Positions 27,164-37,866 are shown, counted from the stretch's first letter. The stretch is 64,000 bases of DNA from Polymyxa betae (GCA_003693705.1 RBZT01000435.1:124001-188000), one strand, 5' to 3'. Program-made: numbers and translations. Notes: generated by a model not told the origin, from the letters alone.

Positions 27164-27996
27164 ATGCCATCGAATCCTGATAGCTCAGATGATGAAGCCG
27201 ACCTCCAATTGCAATACAAGATAGTCGTCTTAGGTGACGGAGCCGTTGGCAAGACGTCGATTTGCCAGCGGTTCACCAATGATAATTTCGCCCAGACCTA
27301 TAAGCAGACCGTCGGCTTAGATTTCTTCATCAAGCAAATCGTGATAGGTCATACATTGCATAGATCGTGTGGTTGCAAAGCGCTAACAACGTGATGCCTT
27401 CGTTCAGATTCGGTGACCGTGGCGTTGCAGATTTGGGATATTGGAGGTCAATCCATTGGCAGCGAAATGATCAAGAACTACGTGTTTGGAGCACAAGCGG
27501 TTCTATTCGTTTATGATATCACCAATCTCGAAGCCTTCCAAAACGTTGAAGATTGGCTGAGTATCGTAAAATCAACGTTTAACCAGAACATGCCGCTGCT
27601 GTATCTAGTCGCTAACAAGCGTATGGAATGGCTTTAGTGCCTTCCCCTGTTTAACAGTCTTTAACAGAGGACCTCACTCATCTTCGGGTTGTAAAAGCCA
27701 AGTCTCACACGGCCTTTGCAGAAACCAACTATATGGTCGCATTCGAGGTCTCAGCGAAATCAGGAGATCAGGTGAATGCATGTTTCACGAGAATAGCAGC
27801 CGATCTGGCCGGCATCAAGCTTTCCAAAAGCCAGTTAGAGATTGCCACCGTATGACCATCGAAATCTGAAAATTCTCCATGTTGATATCTGCTGCAGAAG
27901 GTCGTTGAAGCCGAGATTGTGAATTATCAACAAAACGACCCGAATGAGAAACCCATCCAGCTAGAAGCGGCGAAAGGCAAATGTCTCGTCCAATAA
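27164..27996 (+). CDS. RAB28: RAB28 small GTPase
   Basis: Four exons (27164..27347, 27408..27620, 27668..27849, 27901..27996) give 224 residues. The G motifs are GDGAVGKTS (P-loop), WDIGGQ (DxxGQ), NKQD (NKxD) and EVSAKSG (SAK). The block YKQTVGLDFFIKQI plus ALQIWDIGGQSIGSEMI is diagnostic for RAB28 rather than other Rabs. The C terminus is CLVQ, a CaaX-type prenylation site; human RAB28 is also farnesylated at CAVQ. RAB28 is a peripheral partner of intraflagellar transport and the BBSome, so its presence hints at cilia or flagella in the life cycle. The first intron is 60 nt, the others 47 and 51 nt. Confidence 0.95.
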
Positions 27997-28142
27997 AACC
28001 CGAATCAGTATAATGTCGTTTCAAAGGTCATCGTCACGATCATTGCTCTCGGCCTTGAGACTGAACGAAGACGCCTTGCCATGAACTGACGCCGCCCACC
28101 TCCATAATACTCGATCTATGATGATGATGAATGCGACGGTGA

Positions 28143-28298
28143 ATGTTTTCTCTGGCTGCCTTATCGCTCAAACATGCCAATGCGATTTTCGTTTGCGAAT
28201 ACGTTCGTGAATCGATCCTCAAAACCCAGCTCAAGCAGTCAAATAAGCAGTTGCTCAAATCGAGGAATTGGAAACGAAAGCACAGTAAAATACTGTAA
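28143..28298 (+). CDS. Possible small protein
   Basis: ATG 28143 opens a frame that begins MFSLAALSLKHANAIF and continues VCEYVRESILKTQLKQ. The composition looks like a short helical protein. Downstream, another frame reads IEELETKA and TDLELKKKAKSSYEF before a stop near 28361, suggesting a spliced coiled-coil protein. I could not find a join that satisfies the usual intron rules, so both ends are uncertain. Confidence 0.25.
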   Translation: MFSLAALSLKHANAIFVCEYVRESILKTQLKQSNKQLLKSRNWKRKHSKIL

Positions 28299-28439
28299 GC
28301 ATTCCTACAGACCGATCTCGAACTGAAGAAAAAGGCCAAATCTTCGTACGAATTTCGATGAGGGTTCACGTGAGCTCATTTACAGCTCCGATTCGCAGCC
28401 ATTTTCATTTCTCTTTGCGTCTTTGATGTCTATTATACC

Positions 28440-28870
28440 ATGACCTACAGTAGGTATTTCGCCACCCTTTCGAGCTCATAACACGAAATCTCAGTTGCCG
28501 TCCCTTCCGGTGGCGGTGGTGATTTATTGCAATCCTACTTGCACACCTGCATAATGTTTTATATACCGAACATCGTATTTTCGGATGAGCTCCGAATGTT
28601 GTTGCTGTCACCGATTTCATCATCGTTGCATCGATTTTCCATCTCATAATGTACAACGTTGTGAGATTGACCTTAGCGCAGTGGATTCATCGTAGTCAGC
28701 AAACCTGATCGTTGTGTACGCGTAGTTGAATCAGAAGGCATCCATCAGCTGAAGAGAACTCCATACACGAGCACATTGCTTCCCCTTCCGGTACGACTAG
28801 GTTGCCGTTCGTAGCGGCGTTCACGTGGCGTCCTTTGTCGACAATCAGCCACCCTTCAACAGGTTACACG
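28440..28870 (+). CDS. Possible multi-exon protein, unrecognised
   Basis: ATG 28440 plus a 45 nt intron of typical form gives MTYIAVPSGGGGDLLQ and further open sequence. A later open stretch reads FIVVSKPDRCVRVVESEG and HQLKRTPYTSTLLPLP, ending near 28815. These are plausibly exons of one gene on the plus strand. The middle join is not resolved. No domain is recognised. Confidence 0.3.
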
Positions 28871-29007
28871 TCAATTTTGGAATAAAAAATCAAAAAGTGC
28901 GACAAAGAAGATGCGCGTTTTTACTTCTGCAAAAAAATATTTTTTTTGGACATTGCTAAGGTGCATTAGCAAGTGTTGACGGCGTGGGTTGGCGATTGGC
29001 TGTCTCC

Positions 29008-31517
29008 ATGCCAAACATTATAAGTGCAGATGAGGTTAGGGCACCGCGCGATGATGAAGATCAGGACGAGGTCGCTGCCGTCCAGGCCGCACAAGCTCTA
29101 TCGGCCAAGAAACAGGCGGACCAAGGCCGGAAGCAGGCCGTGCTAAACATTCAGGCCCATCGCGACGAGCGCCTTTACCAGAAGGCGGTTCAGGGCGAAA
29201 GCATCGCCGAACAGAATAAGGACGCCTTAGAATCGTCCGCGTCTGACTGGATTAACAAGCTGAAGGCCAAGGTCTGTATGATGGCCTAGTCTCGATTGCG
29301 ATTAATTTCTTGAAAAGGAACCTGCGAAGCCTGCAGCAACAGCTCAGAGAAAAATCCGGCACGAAGCTGCTGCTGGTACAGCTGCTGGCCCTGATCTCAA
29401 AATCCGTCACGACGCCGATGATATCGCCGAGGGCGAAACCATCATCTTAACACTGAAAGATCGTCGAATTGGTCTTCCACAATTGGATGGCTCCGATCGG
29501 CTTCTGATTGTGCTCAACAGGGGACGTCGACGAAGCAGACGATGATGAAGATGAGCTGGAGAACATCCAGCTGGTCGAGCAAAGGAAACTGGAGCGAAAC
29601 CTCGACAGGAAAGCGAAGAGGAGAAGGAGGACGGAAGATGAAGAGGACGGAGCAGAACCGGAGAGGATCGTCTTGGAGAAGTACGATGAAGTGAAAGACG
29701 AACTCGACGCCAAGAAAGGCGGCCTGGTTATGACCTCGTCTGGTAACGGTGTCTAAACGTTGGTTGAATGCATCGTTAAATCGTATTGAAGGGAGCGTTA
29801 TCGATCGCGCCGCCCAGATTCGGGCGAAGCTCGCGGCGCCCGTTGCTGCAAACAAGATCCGATACGATTTCGGCCCGAGCAGCACGAAACAGCAGGCTGG
29901 CGATTTCTACACCAAAGAAGAGGTCGCTTCTTTCAAGAAACCCACTTTACGAAAGAGCAAGAAAACCAATGTTGCTCGACGAAAAATCGTAGGCGCTTAT
30001 CGAACCTGCTGAGCTCGTTTTCTCATCTTGGCTCAGATTCCAGAAGAGCTCGACCTTCCTCCGGGGCCATCGTCCGATCATGGCAGTCGTGACTCTTCGC
30101 GGGTTTCGATCAAAGCCCGAATCGAGGCAAACAATGCCGAGATGAAATTCAAAAGGCAACGCTTCGACGTCAGTTGCTGTTTGGAGCCGTCGTGAACGCA
30201 TCTGATGCGGCTGTTAGATCGCTGTGGCGAAATCCGATGCGAAATCGCACACATTGCTCGACCACTCGTTCGTGTTCGAAGACGACGCCGAAGACGTGCA
30301 ATTGCAGGAGGCGCTGGCGAGAGCCAACCGAGCTGCACGTTATGCTCAGGAGATGCAGCAGAAGAACGGCGCGAAACCGGCTCCGAAGAAGTCGCAGCCG
30401 ACCGCGAAAATCAGCGCCCTGCCTACCGAAGAGTTGGCGACCGCCGTCTTGTTGCCATTCGCGTTTGTTGATATTGAACGCAGAGAATCGGAACAAATCG
30501 TGTTCTCAACGGCGTCCGAATTCATGACCAACGTTCGTGCGAACGCCACCGAACACAAACCCAATGTTGCAAAGCCGCCGGTTCCTGCTGAGAATGTCGT
30601 CATCATTCAGGAGGCTGTTGAGGAGAGTGATGAAGAAGAAGACGCCATGGATATGGAGACTGACGACGTCCCGCCTGTTGCTATCAAGAAAGAGCAGGAA
30701 GAGCTTCCTGAAGACGATGTGAGGCTCTAATTCCATATTGGTTAATTTTTAATGAAGTTTTTGTTTAGGAGTTGAACTTCATGAACGACGTCATCGACAA
30801 CGGTAAAGGCGTCAGCGGCGCCTTGAAACTGATCAGGAGTCGCGGGTTGGCAGGTGCCAAAGCATTGCCTCCGTTGATTGCTGGTCGAGCTCGGGATGCA
30901 GTGATCCCGGAGCAAAAGGTCGGGTGCTTCTTACTCCCAAAGCTCGTTTCGCTGACCGAACTGTAGGATCCGGCGCCCAATTTGCGCCTCGATCATGTCG
31001 ATGAGTTCGGTCGACCCATGACCATGAAAGAAGCGTTCCGGGAGCTGTCGTACCGGTTCCACGGACACCGACCGGGCGCCAAGAAAACCGAGAAGAAACT
31101 GAAAGAATTGCAGCAACAGCTGAAGCTTCAAGAATCGATCAGTGGCCGATCTGCTACCAGCACACAACGACTCGCGTTCGTACTTCGTTTTTCGTTAATT
31201 TGTTTGAGAATCGAGTTGCATTGGCGTTTTGAGGGATCGGTTCTTGCCAGCGGCTACGTTTTTTACTTTCCAAACGAATGTTCTGTTTAGTTACCGTACT
31301 ATCAACTGACCATCGATTTAGCGATGTCTCGGCGAAAGCCGGCCGTCATTATGTGGTGATGGATTCGAAGACGGGTGCGTTCGGTAGAGTAATGACTCAG
31401 AAACTGGCGATTGGCACGGACGATACCGAGAACGGCGTGCAACAGCCAGATCACGACGAGCGCGCCTATGTGGCCGGCAGCAAGAAGGTCGAATTCGCCA
31501 TCGGTAAAACCGAATAA
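29008..31517 (+). CDS. SART1: SART1/Snu66, U4/U6.U5 tri-snRNP protein
   Basis: About nine exons start at ATG 29008. The N-terminal region is acidic and alternates with KKQADQGRKQ-type charged helices. The family blocks are present in order: DWINKLKAK, ILTLKDR, LVEQRKLERNLDRKAKRRR, VLEKYDEVKDEL, DFYTKEEVASFKKP and IVFSTASEF. Next come DVIDNGKGVSGALKLIRSRG, LDHVDEFGRPMTMKEAFREL, SYRFHGHRPG and the C-terminal AGRHYVVMDSK. SART1 bridges U4/U6 and U5 in the tri-snRNP and is needed to recruit it to the pre-spliceosome. An ATG-free frame extends to 28984, but 29008 is the first ATG. The last intron (about 31178-31320) is 143 nt, much longer than normal here. Confidence 0.93.
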
Positions 31518-31543
31518 ACCGCCGAGCTCCGATCACAATCCAA

Positions 31544-32045
31544 ATGGTGCGTTTCGTTGTCGTGATGGCGTTGGCGATGCTGGCCGCCCTGGCTGTTGCT
31601 CAACAGCAGGGCGCCTGTAACAACGACAACGATATGCCGATCGTCGGCGATCACGATCAGATGCACGCCGCCACGAAGCATTGCGGGCGTAGCTGCCAAG
31701 GGCGCGCGTCCTGCACCGCTCATTGCCTGGCCGATACCCTTCATATAAGCCAGGAGTGTGCTGCATGGTCGGTGTCTTCGCCACGCCGGTCGCCCTGGCC
31801 GTACTGATCTCGCCCCAAACAGCTTCGGCGACGAGGTGTCCTGCACGGCGCTGCATTGCGCTGCGCCCTGCATCGTCAGTTCGGATAGCAAATCGTGCCG
31901 GGCCTGTTCAGAACGGCATTGTGGCGAGGCGGTCCGCAATTGCACGGGTTTAGGCGGCGATGGCCCAGACGACGGCGTCTCGGTCGTGAAGTTTGCCGAG
32001 AGGTTGACAGCCGACGTCCTTGACCTTCTGTGTTCGTTCAAGTGA
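31544..32045 (+). CDS. Cys-rich secreted protein
   Basis: Two exons (31544..31767, 31823..32045; 55 nt intron) give 148 residues. Residues 1-19 form a clear signal peptide (MVRFVVVMALAMLAALAVA). The mature part has evenly spaced cysteines: HCGRSCQGRASC, HISQECAACFG, SCTALHCAAPC, SCRACSERHCGEA and NCTG. The spacing of CxxC and CxxxC pairs implies a disulphide-rich secreted domain. I recall similar Cys patterns in secreted protist proteins but cannot name the family. The start lies only 26 bp after the SART1 stop, so its promoter must overlap SART1 coding sequence. The last 30 residues lack Cys and look non-conserved. Confidence 0.7.
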
Positions 32046-32227
32046 AGTAAATATCAGCGGATCGTTTATCGAGTTCGTTCCATTCAAAATCGCCGCAAAT
32101 CTCTCATAGACTGGATGCTTCTTATTGACAGCTTTATCGAATAGTTCTAATGCAAATCGTGCGTCGTTCTGGTTGAAAATCCGATGACCAAATCGGGCCG
32201 ATATTTTCCAGATATTTCTCCCAACAC

Positions 32228-32866
32228 ATGTCGCTATCGTCGAAAGAACGGGCGCTGCTATTTGCAGCTCGAACCGATAACCAGGCGCTGCTCAACGAGC
32301 TGCTGGCCGACGACGCTCTCGATCGTAACTGTTGCGAAACGAATTTTGTAGGATTTCGGCTTCAGCAATTTTCAGACAGTCTGAATCACTTGTCGGAAAG
32401 CATGGCTACGCGGCGGTTCATTGGGCGGCTTTGAAGGGGTTCTTCGAGATCATCGTGGCTTTAGCCGAGAACGGAGCCCACCTCGATCGCAAAACCCTCG
32501 TAGGCTGAGTGTCACGGCGCCTGCTTCTTGCTACTGATCGGCCGTGGATAGTCGGGATGGACGCCGCTGCAATTATCGAGCCAGGCCGGACATCGCCTAA
32601 TCTGTTCATGGCTGATCGATAACGTCGGCGCCGACGATTGGTTCGAAGACATCCAGCGAGCGATCCAGGTCGTTGCCGATCGAGATCTGGCCCTGGCGAT
32701 GGGTAGGCAGCTCGTTGCCGCAGTGAAGCAGAGGCGCCAGGCGGCGCTGAGCATCTTTGTCCACGACAGAAGCTGCTTGGCGCGAATGCGAGAGCATCAT
32801 TTATTCGATCGGCGTCTGATCGCGACCATACTGGCCCAGGCCAGGCTGGATGACGATCCCGGATGA
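32228..32866 (+). CDS. Ankyrin-repeat protein
   Basis: Three exons (32228..32347, 32401..32499, 32552..32866) give 177 residues. Ankyrin units are visible as ALLFAARTDNQALLNELL, HGYAAVHWAALKGFFEII, LAENGAHLDRKT and GWTPLQLSSQAGH. Three to four repeats cover the first 95 residues. The C-terminal 80 residues are helical and charged (DWFEDIQRAIQVVADRD, ARMREHHLFDRRLIATIL) and are not recognised. Ankyrin repeats bind other proteins; the partner is unknown. Each intron falls inside an ankyrin unit, and both joins restore the consensus, which supports the model. Confidence 0.8.
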
Positions 32867-33011
32867 GGACCTGCACCTGCATGCTTGTCAGATCCCAGTT
32901 TGTTAACAGATGGAATCCGATTCGCCCCGGATAGCGGTTGCCTCTAATAAAGTAGCGACAATGTTCCATCGATTGCTCAGAATGAATGCTTCTAAAACAT
33001 TTCAATCTCGA

Positions 33012-33700
33012 TCACACAGATCGTCTGCGTGGTTCTGTCATAGGCCAACATGATCTTGAAGGACTATTGAGATGCTGCCGCTGATTCAAAGTCAAGAGAG
33101 CATAATGAGCTATTGGAAAATGTCTGTGAAGCTATGCCGGGGAGACCCGTATCCGCGACATGGAAAAAATGCTTTTTTGACAGTTGTATTATTGGACAAC
33201 AAACGAATCATTTCAGTCGGATAAGCAACCATTAGACATCCCTCAAGCATCACGTAAAAATCAACCTGTGGTCTGCCGACAAGCACCGAGATGGAGCAGT
33301 CGTCATCTAGCACGAGGATTGACCCAGCTGGCTTCTGTATGAGATCCCATGCAGAAATCTCAGCATTAGCCTTTTGAATTACAAAGGGCCGGTAATACTG
33401 TCAAGCATGGCTTTCGACGAATTTAAAGTCACATGCCTCAGACGATACATAAGATCGTGTTCGCGGAAAAGGCTCTCCAATGAAAAGGAAGGATGTTCGC
33501 GAAGTCGTAATGCATTGGAGACATTTTCAACCTTGCCAACGCAGACTTCCGTACGATCGCCGTTTAATCTGTTCACAGCCAATTCTGTAAGATTCGAACA
33601 TGTTCAGATATCGCCTACAATGACTTATGAGAGTCCCTCTGGGTGAAAGCCAAAAGCCCAAGACTGAGGGCAGGTTGCGCTCGCATGAGGGCCACTTCAT
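33012..33700 (-). CDS. Conserved-looking protein, unrecognised
   Basis: Four exons, from ATG 33700 to a stop at 33012, with very short introns (40, 35 and 48 nt), give about 185 residues. The sequence includes GFWLSPRGTLIKLAVNRLNG, VENVSNALRLREHPSFSLESL, HYYRPFVIQKANAEISAWD and SILVLDDDCSISVLV, then VDFYVMLEGCLMVAYP and a polar tail. The strand-rich middle could be a small beta-barrel such as a cyclic-nucleotide-binding-like fold, but no diagnostic phosphate-binding cassette is seen. An upstream in-frame stretch may extend it. The function is unknown. Confidence 0.6.
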
Positions 33701-33896
33701 GGTGGAAGCCAGTAGAGGGAAGCAGAGAAACCCTAGCTCATGTGCAATTGTAGCGTAATTGCTGTGAGAAGCGAGCGACTTTACATGAACGGTGCTCTGG
33801 ATTGTCGAAATACATGGGGGATTAGACAATGGCAGCAGCCCATTCTGTTGATGCCTAGCTGTTCGAGGTTCACATTCGTAACCGGGGTGCTAAACG

Positions 33897-35315
33897 ATGC
33901 CAAAGGGGAAGGACATCGAGCTGCGGAACCTGGTTCGCCGCCTGGATCGTCGTGTTCTCGAGTCGATTTTGCTGCAAAAGCATCGGCAGGGCGGGATTTG
34001 CATGATGGATAATTGGGAGCCGGATGAGTTTGAAAATGGCTATTGCGACGCTGGCGATATGTATCGGGTTATTAATGCTTTACCTCTGAGAGAAAGGCTT
34101 ACTGTGATTCCGTTGGTTTGCAAGCTCTGGCGTGACTTAATGCAGTCTCCCATTTACTGGCTTTATCTGGATTTCTATGGGTTCACTTGCACAGGAGGAT
34201 GGCTACAAAGACGTCTAAAATTAGCCCAGGTAGCCACCGGTTTCATTTCCGTTCTGTCCGATCATGGTAGCCATGTCCTCTCGATCGATATTGGGAATGA
34301 ACGATTGCCGATCGATAATCAATTGTCAGTATGCAAAGATAACGCCTTTCTCAAGGCTATCCTACGTTTGTGCCCACATATCATAACTCTTAAGATTGCT
34401 GGAAGATCAGTGACGTCTGCGGTTTTGGAAACAGCAGGACAACGACAGCAATTAAAGAGGCTGTATATATCAGAGACAGCAACCGGGAAATTTACTCCAA
34501 CTGAAGGGTTCTTGAAGTTATTACAGAAGTGTCCGAACTTAGAGGAACTGGGCTTTCCAGCTCGGCTGCTTCGTTGTTTGAAATTAAACAGCGAATCTAT
34601 GAAGTGGATTAGAAATAGCCTTCGAGAATCAAGGGGCTCTTTTACGTCCAAAACACTTCTTACTAAGCTGGAAATTGTAAGTTGATAGGTTATTGGATTG
34701 TATAAGTCAATAACATGTACTTTGCAGAAGACTGAGAAGAACCACTTTGGTGGCATTTTGTATGACGTCTTCAGGTTGCTGGGTAACTGGTTCCCAGAAC
34801 TAACCGAATTCATCACTCCCAATTTGGTAGTGGGCGAAACTGTGAAAGATATTTGTAAATTTTCACGCTTAAGGGCATTAAGCATCAAGCTGACGACAGC
34901 GGTATGGATTCAAGGTGAATCCAAAAAAAATATGCAAGCTAGAGCCTCCAACTGCTTCAGCCAGATTCTCGACGCTTGCCCTATTCTCGAAGATCTTCGA
35001 TTTGGCTACTCTCAAATGTTTGAGTACCCCAACATTCTGAATATTTTTCTGAAGAAAGGTTGTCTAGAGACGATGAAGAGATTGATTCTGCAATCAGCAG
35101 GTCTCGAAACTGAGGACCTCAATTCGATCTCATCATCAGGGAATGTCATTGCACCGAGGTTGGAGAACGTTCAGCTAAATTTTTGCAAAGTCGATGGAAG
35201 CAATATCGAACAAATTGTAAAGTCACTGTCTCCGAATTTGTGCAAGTCTCATGAATCCAAAGACAAGCAACATTGTTTCAAATCGTTGCAGAAATCGGGC
35301 TCTTCCATTAAATAA
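33897..35315 (+). CDS. F-box/leucine-rich repeat protein
   Basis: Two exons (33897..34676, 34728..35315; 51 nt intron) give 455 residues. The F-box lies at about residues 54-95 (DMYRVINALPLRERLTVIPL then VCKLWRDLMQSPIYWLYL). LRR-type units follow: LCPHIITLKIAGRS, QLKRLYISETATG, LLQKCPNLEELGFPARLL, LDACPILEDLRFGYSQM and APRLENVQLNFCKVDG. F-box proteins link a substrate to the SCF ubiquitin ligase via SKP1, and the LRR part selects the substrate. The gene ends 25 bp before the end of SRP19 on the opposite strand. The substrate cannot be inferred. Confidence 0.85.
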
Positions 35316-35340
35316 TTTCCAACAATGATGACAAGTGACC

Positions 35341-35843
35341 CTACTTTCTGCCTTTCTTGTTCTTTTTGCTCTTTTTAGAAGCCTCTGTTTGAACTGCTGA
35401 CGCTGATTCCAGACGCGATTTTAGCTTCGGGATCTTGGATGCTATTTCTATCAAAAGCTGCTGCCCTTTACCGAATGTCAAATCTCGAGAGTGGTAAAAT
35501 CTTAAGCTCACTGTTTGTGATGGTAGGGATTATTGGAGTCCCATCGTCGTTCTTTATGCAAACACGAATTCGACCAACTTGACAGAAGTCTCGAGAATAA
35601 CATTTATTCTGCCAAAATGTCAGCAACCAAGATGCGAAATTCCTCAACAATATCAACCTCAACGCGGAAAGACAATTTTAGATATCTGCAGAGCTCAACG
35701 ATCTCTTGCAATGTAGGCACGGCGACGGCTTGAGCCAGCGAAATCTTCCGTCCTTCTGAAATCTTCTTCGTGCTATCCATATAGATGGGGTATATGATAT
35801 TCCAGCGCCCTGAGTTCTCGCTCAGCGGCGGCACTGCAGACAT
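35341..35843 (-). CDS. SRP19: SRP19, signal recognition particle subunit
   Basis: Three exons (35843..35658, 35608..35512, 35465..35341; introns 49 and 46 nt) give 135 residues. The family start is clear as GRWNIIYPIYMDSTKKISEG, then RKISLAQAVAVPTLQEI and CYSRDFCQVGRIRVCIKNDD. The C terminus is the typical Lys-rich tail (ASKKSKKNKKGRK) that contacts SRP RNA. SRP19 binds helices 6 and 8 of 7S RNA and allows SRP54 to join the particle. Length agrees with animal and yeast-core SRP19. Confidence 0.94.
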
Positions 35844-36004
35844 CTCGAGAAGATTGGTTCTACTGAGCGCCTCTGCAGCTAGATAGGTTAGCGCTCACAA
35901 ATATTATGCGCAAGCTGAAGATCCCGAAGCTCTATCATCGGAGATCCTCTACAAGAAAAAACCAGAAGGAATATTTTTCAAATCTGTCAAAATTAATGTT
36001 TTAT

Positions 36005-36564
36005 TCATGACGTCTCTCCTGTAATCGGATCGTGAACCTGTAAAGAGGTTTAACTGCGAAAATTATAGTAAAGGGAAGTTGTACCGCTCTGGAGATGCGA
36101 AGCCATAATGGTAGTGATTCCCGAATGTGCTGATCTGGCTGTAGACTATTGTCAGGACTCCAGAATGTAACTTCTTTGAACTGCTCAGTAGCCTGATCAC
36201 CGCAGCTCAATATAAGGCAAACGAGACGAAGCGTCGGAAACACCTTCCAATCTGCACCGAGCCTATCGACATCCATATTCAAACCGACACAGCCTTCTGG
36301 AAGCTGGATCATCTGACCCGTGAGTTCCCTGCCACGAAACGATGCAGATTTAAGATTGTTTTCTTTTGCAACCGGCTGAAAATAATCCCTAGCCAACTCA
36401 TCAGAATGAAATTCTCCAATCAGGCAACAGAAGAACTTTATCGGTGCTTCTCCATCATAATCAATAGAGAATGGCATCATATGTGCCTCAATCACAGGCA
36501 GTCGACTTGCATCGAAGACGAATGTGCCTTGGCCGATTTCTGAAGAGGATGCCTTCTCATACAT
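36005..36564 (-). CDS. RNASEH2C: RNase H2 subunit C
   Basis: Three exons (36564..36244, 36192..36085, 36037..36005) give 153 residues. Family blocks: LPVIEAHMMPFSIDYDGEAP near the start, then SASFRGRELTGQMIQLPEG and VGLNM, then FKEVTFWSPDNS and WLRISRAVHDP at the end. RNase H2 removes ribonucleotides from DNA. Subunit C is a small non-catalytic scaffold with B. It is divergent to the Sep15-type gene with only 69 bp between start codons. No catalytic residues are expected in this subunit. Confidence 0.88.
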
Positions 36565-36633
36565 TGAAGTAAATAATAATGCGGTACACTAGCAAGGAGG
36601 TCGAGCTCATCATTCCTTTTTACTTCACTTCAG

Positions 36634-37168
36634 ATGCGGCATCTCTTCATATTACTCGCCTTCCTCTTAGCATCATCGCATGCGCAAGCACAAGACGCAT
36701 TGAGCTGTGAAGAGAAAGGTTGGTGATGATCGTCGAGTTGAATAGCAGGCTTTAATGGGGTAGGATTCGATCCGGATCTGGTCCGATGTAAAACGTGTGA
36801 GAAGCTGAAGCCGGTACCTGATGGCGATGCTCTGTATGAAGAATGTATAGGATGCTGTTCAGAGGACAAGGAAAAAGCCATTTATTCGTCTGGAACGATG
36901 ATATACTGCTCATGCAGGTTTCGTTATGATCCAGAGCTCGCTAAGTTAGTAGCATCGATACCTGAGAAATTTCCCAAAATGAAAACAAAGGTTCAGACTC
37001 CATTATTATTGTATTTAGTCACTGAATTGCTAACAGGACATCCATGGAGCCAAATTGCATCTTGAAATGCAGACGCTATCAGGAGAGACAGAAACCGTAT
37101 CGACAGATTCTTGGAGCCATGAGAACGTGATCGATTTCTTGACTCGGAAGCTGGACCACAGCAAATAA
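36634..37168 (+). CDS. SELENOF: Sep15/SELENOF-type ER thiol-redox protein (Cys form)
   Basis: Three exons (36634..36718, 36764..36990, 37037..37168) give 147 residues. Residues 1-19 are a signal peptide (MRHLFILLAFLLASSHAQA). The Cys-rich part that binds UGGT has CEEKGFDPDLVRCKTC and EECIGCCSEDKEKAIYSSG. The redox site is YCSC, where human SELENOF has CGU, so a Cys replaces selenocysteine and the spacing is still CxC. The thioredoxin-like part follows (FPKMKTKDIHGAKLHLEM) and ends with SHENVIDFLTRKLDHSK. No SECIS is needed. SELENOF works with UGGT in ER glycoprotein quality control. Confidence 0.82.
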
Positions 37169-37266
37169 ATTAGTACTTGTTTTACTTCGTGACGAACATG
37201 AAAGATGTGCTGCCAAACTCTGTGTAAAGAACGCAGTTTGTTTTGCGAATTGTCTTTGATTGTGAC

Positions 37267-37816
37267 ATGATGGAAAAGCAGCCAAAATGGTCAGGTGGAA
37301 GCTTGGAGGAAATCCGGGCGAGACTTGAGCAGTTCGCAGACGATAGGGATTGGCATCAGTATCATACCCCAAGGAACCTAGTTCTGGCATTGGTCCACTG
37401 ATTTTGTGCTTATATCATATTATTTTCATTAAAGTTATGACAGATGGGTGAAGTTGGAGAGCTTTCCGAAATATTTCAATGGAGGGGCGAATGTTTGCCA
37501 GGATTGCCAAGTATATATTGTCAAGATGATTTAAATTGTTAGTTCTGATTTGCGATCAGATTTCACACAGGAGGATCGAGTGCATCTTGGTGAAGAGCTC
37601 GCTGATGTTCTCCTATATTTAATCCGTTTAGCGGATCGTTGTGGCATAAATCTTCCTGAAGCTGCTGCAGACAAGATTGTCAAAAATGGCGTCAAGTATC
37701 CAGTTGCATTGAGCAAAGGTTCCAATAAAAAATATGACGAGCTCGATTCAGAACGAAATGTTCCGCCAATCACTGAAAGAGACAGCGATATTGTCCAAGA
37801 AGCATCTGAAATATGA
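37267..37816 (+). CDS. DCTPP1: dCTP pyrophosphatase
   Basis: Three exons (37267..37392, 37444..37510, 37560..37816) give 149 residues. This is an all-alpha MazG-like NTP pyrophosphatase: SLEEIRARLEQFADDRDWHQ, HTPRNLVLALMGEVGELSEI (the metal-binding ExxE helix), FQWRGE, then LGEELADVLLYLIRLADRCG (second ExxD motif) and KNGVKYPV. The enzyme hydrolyses dCTP and modified dCTPs to dCMP, cleaning the nucleotide pool. All residues expected for Mg binding (E, E, E, D) are present. The C-terminal 25 residues are acidic and unconserved. A double ATG occurs at 37267 and 37270. Confidence 0.93.
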
Positions 37817-37866
37817 ACAGTGTTTGAGTGCTGTACAATTGATTTATAAAATAATTCGTACTTCAA

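Larger units (their letters stand above)
27997..29007. other. Poorly resolved 1 kb between RAB28 and SART1
   Basis: This stretch is too long to be a plain spacer in such a compact genome. It holds several short plus-strand segments with protein-like composition, two of which are listed separately (28143 and 28440). No segment is recognisable. The last 130 bases before SART1 are AT-rich with a run of T (28935-28946) and probably are promoter. Confidence 0.35.

Noticed and set aside
31466-32041. Long minus-strand frame opposite SART1 end and the secreted gene
   Set aside because: It mirrors confirmed plus-strand coding sequence, has low-complexity Arg/Ser content and needs no splicing, unlike real genes here.
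32418-33005. 195-residue minus-strand frame opposite the ankyrin gene
   Set aside because: The plus-strand ankyrin exons restore consensus repeats at both splice joins; the antisense frame is Arg/Ser-rich and has no domain.
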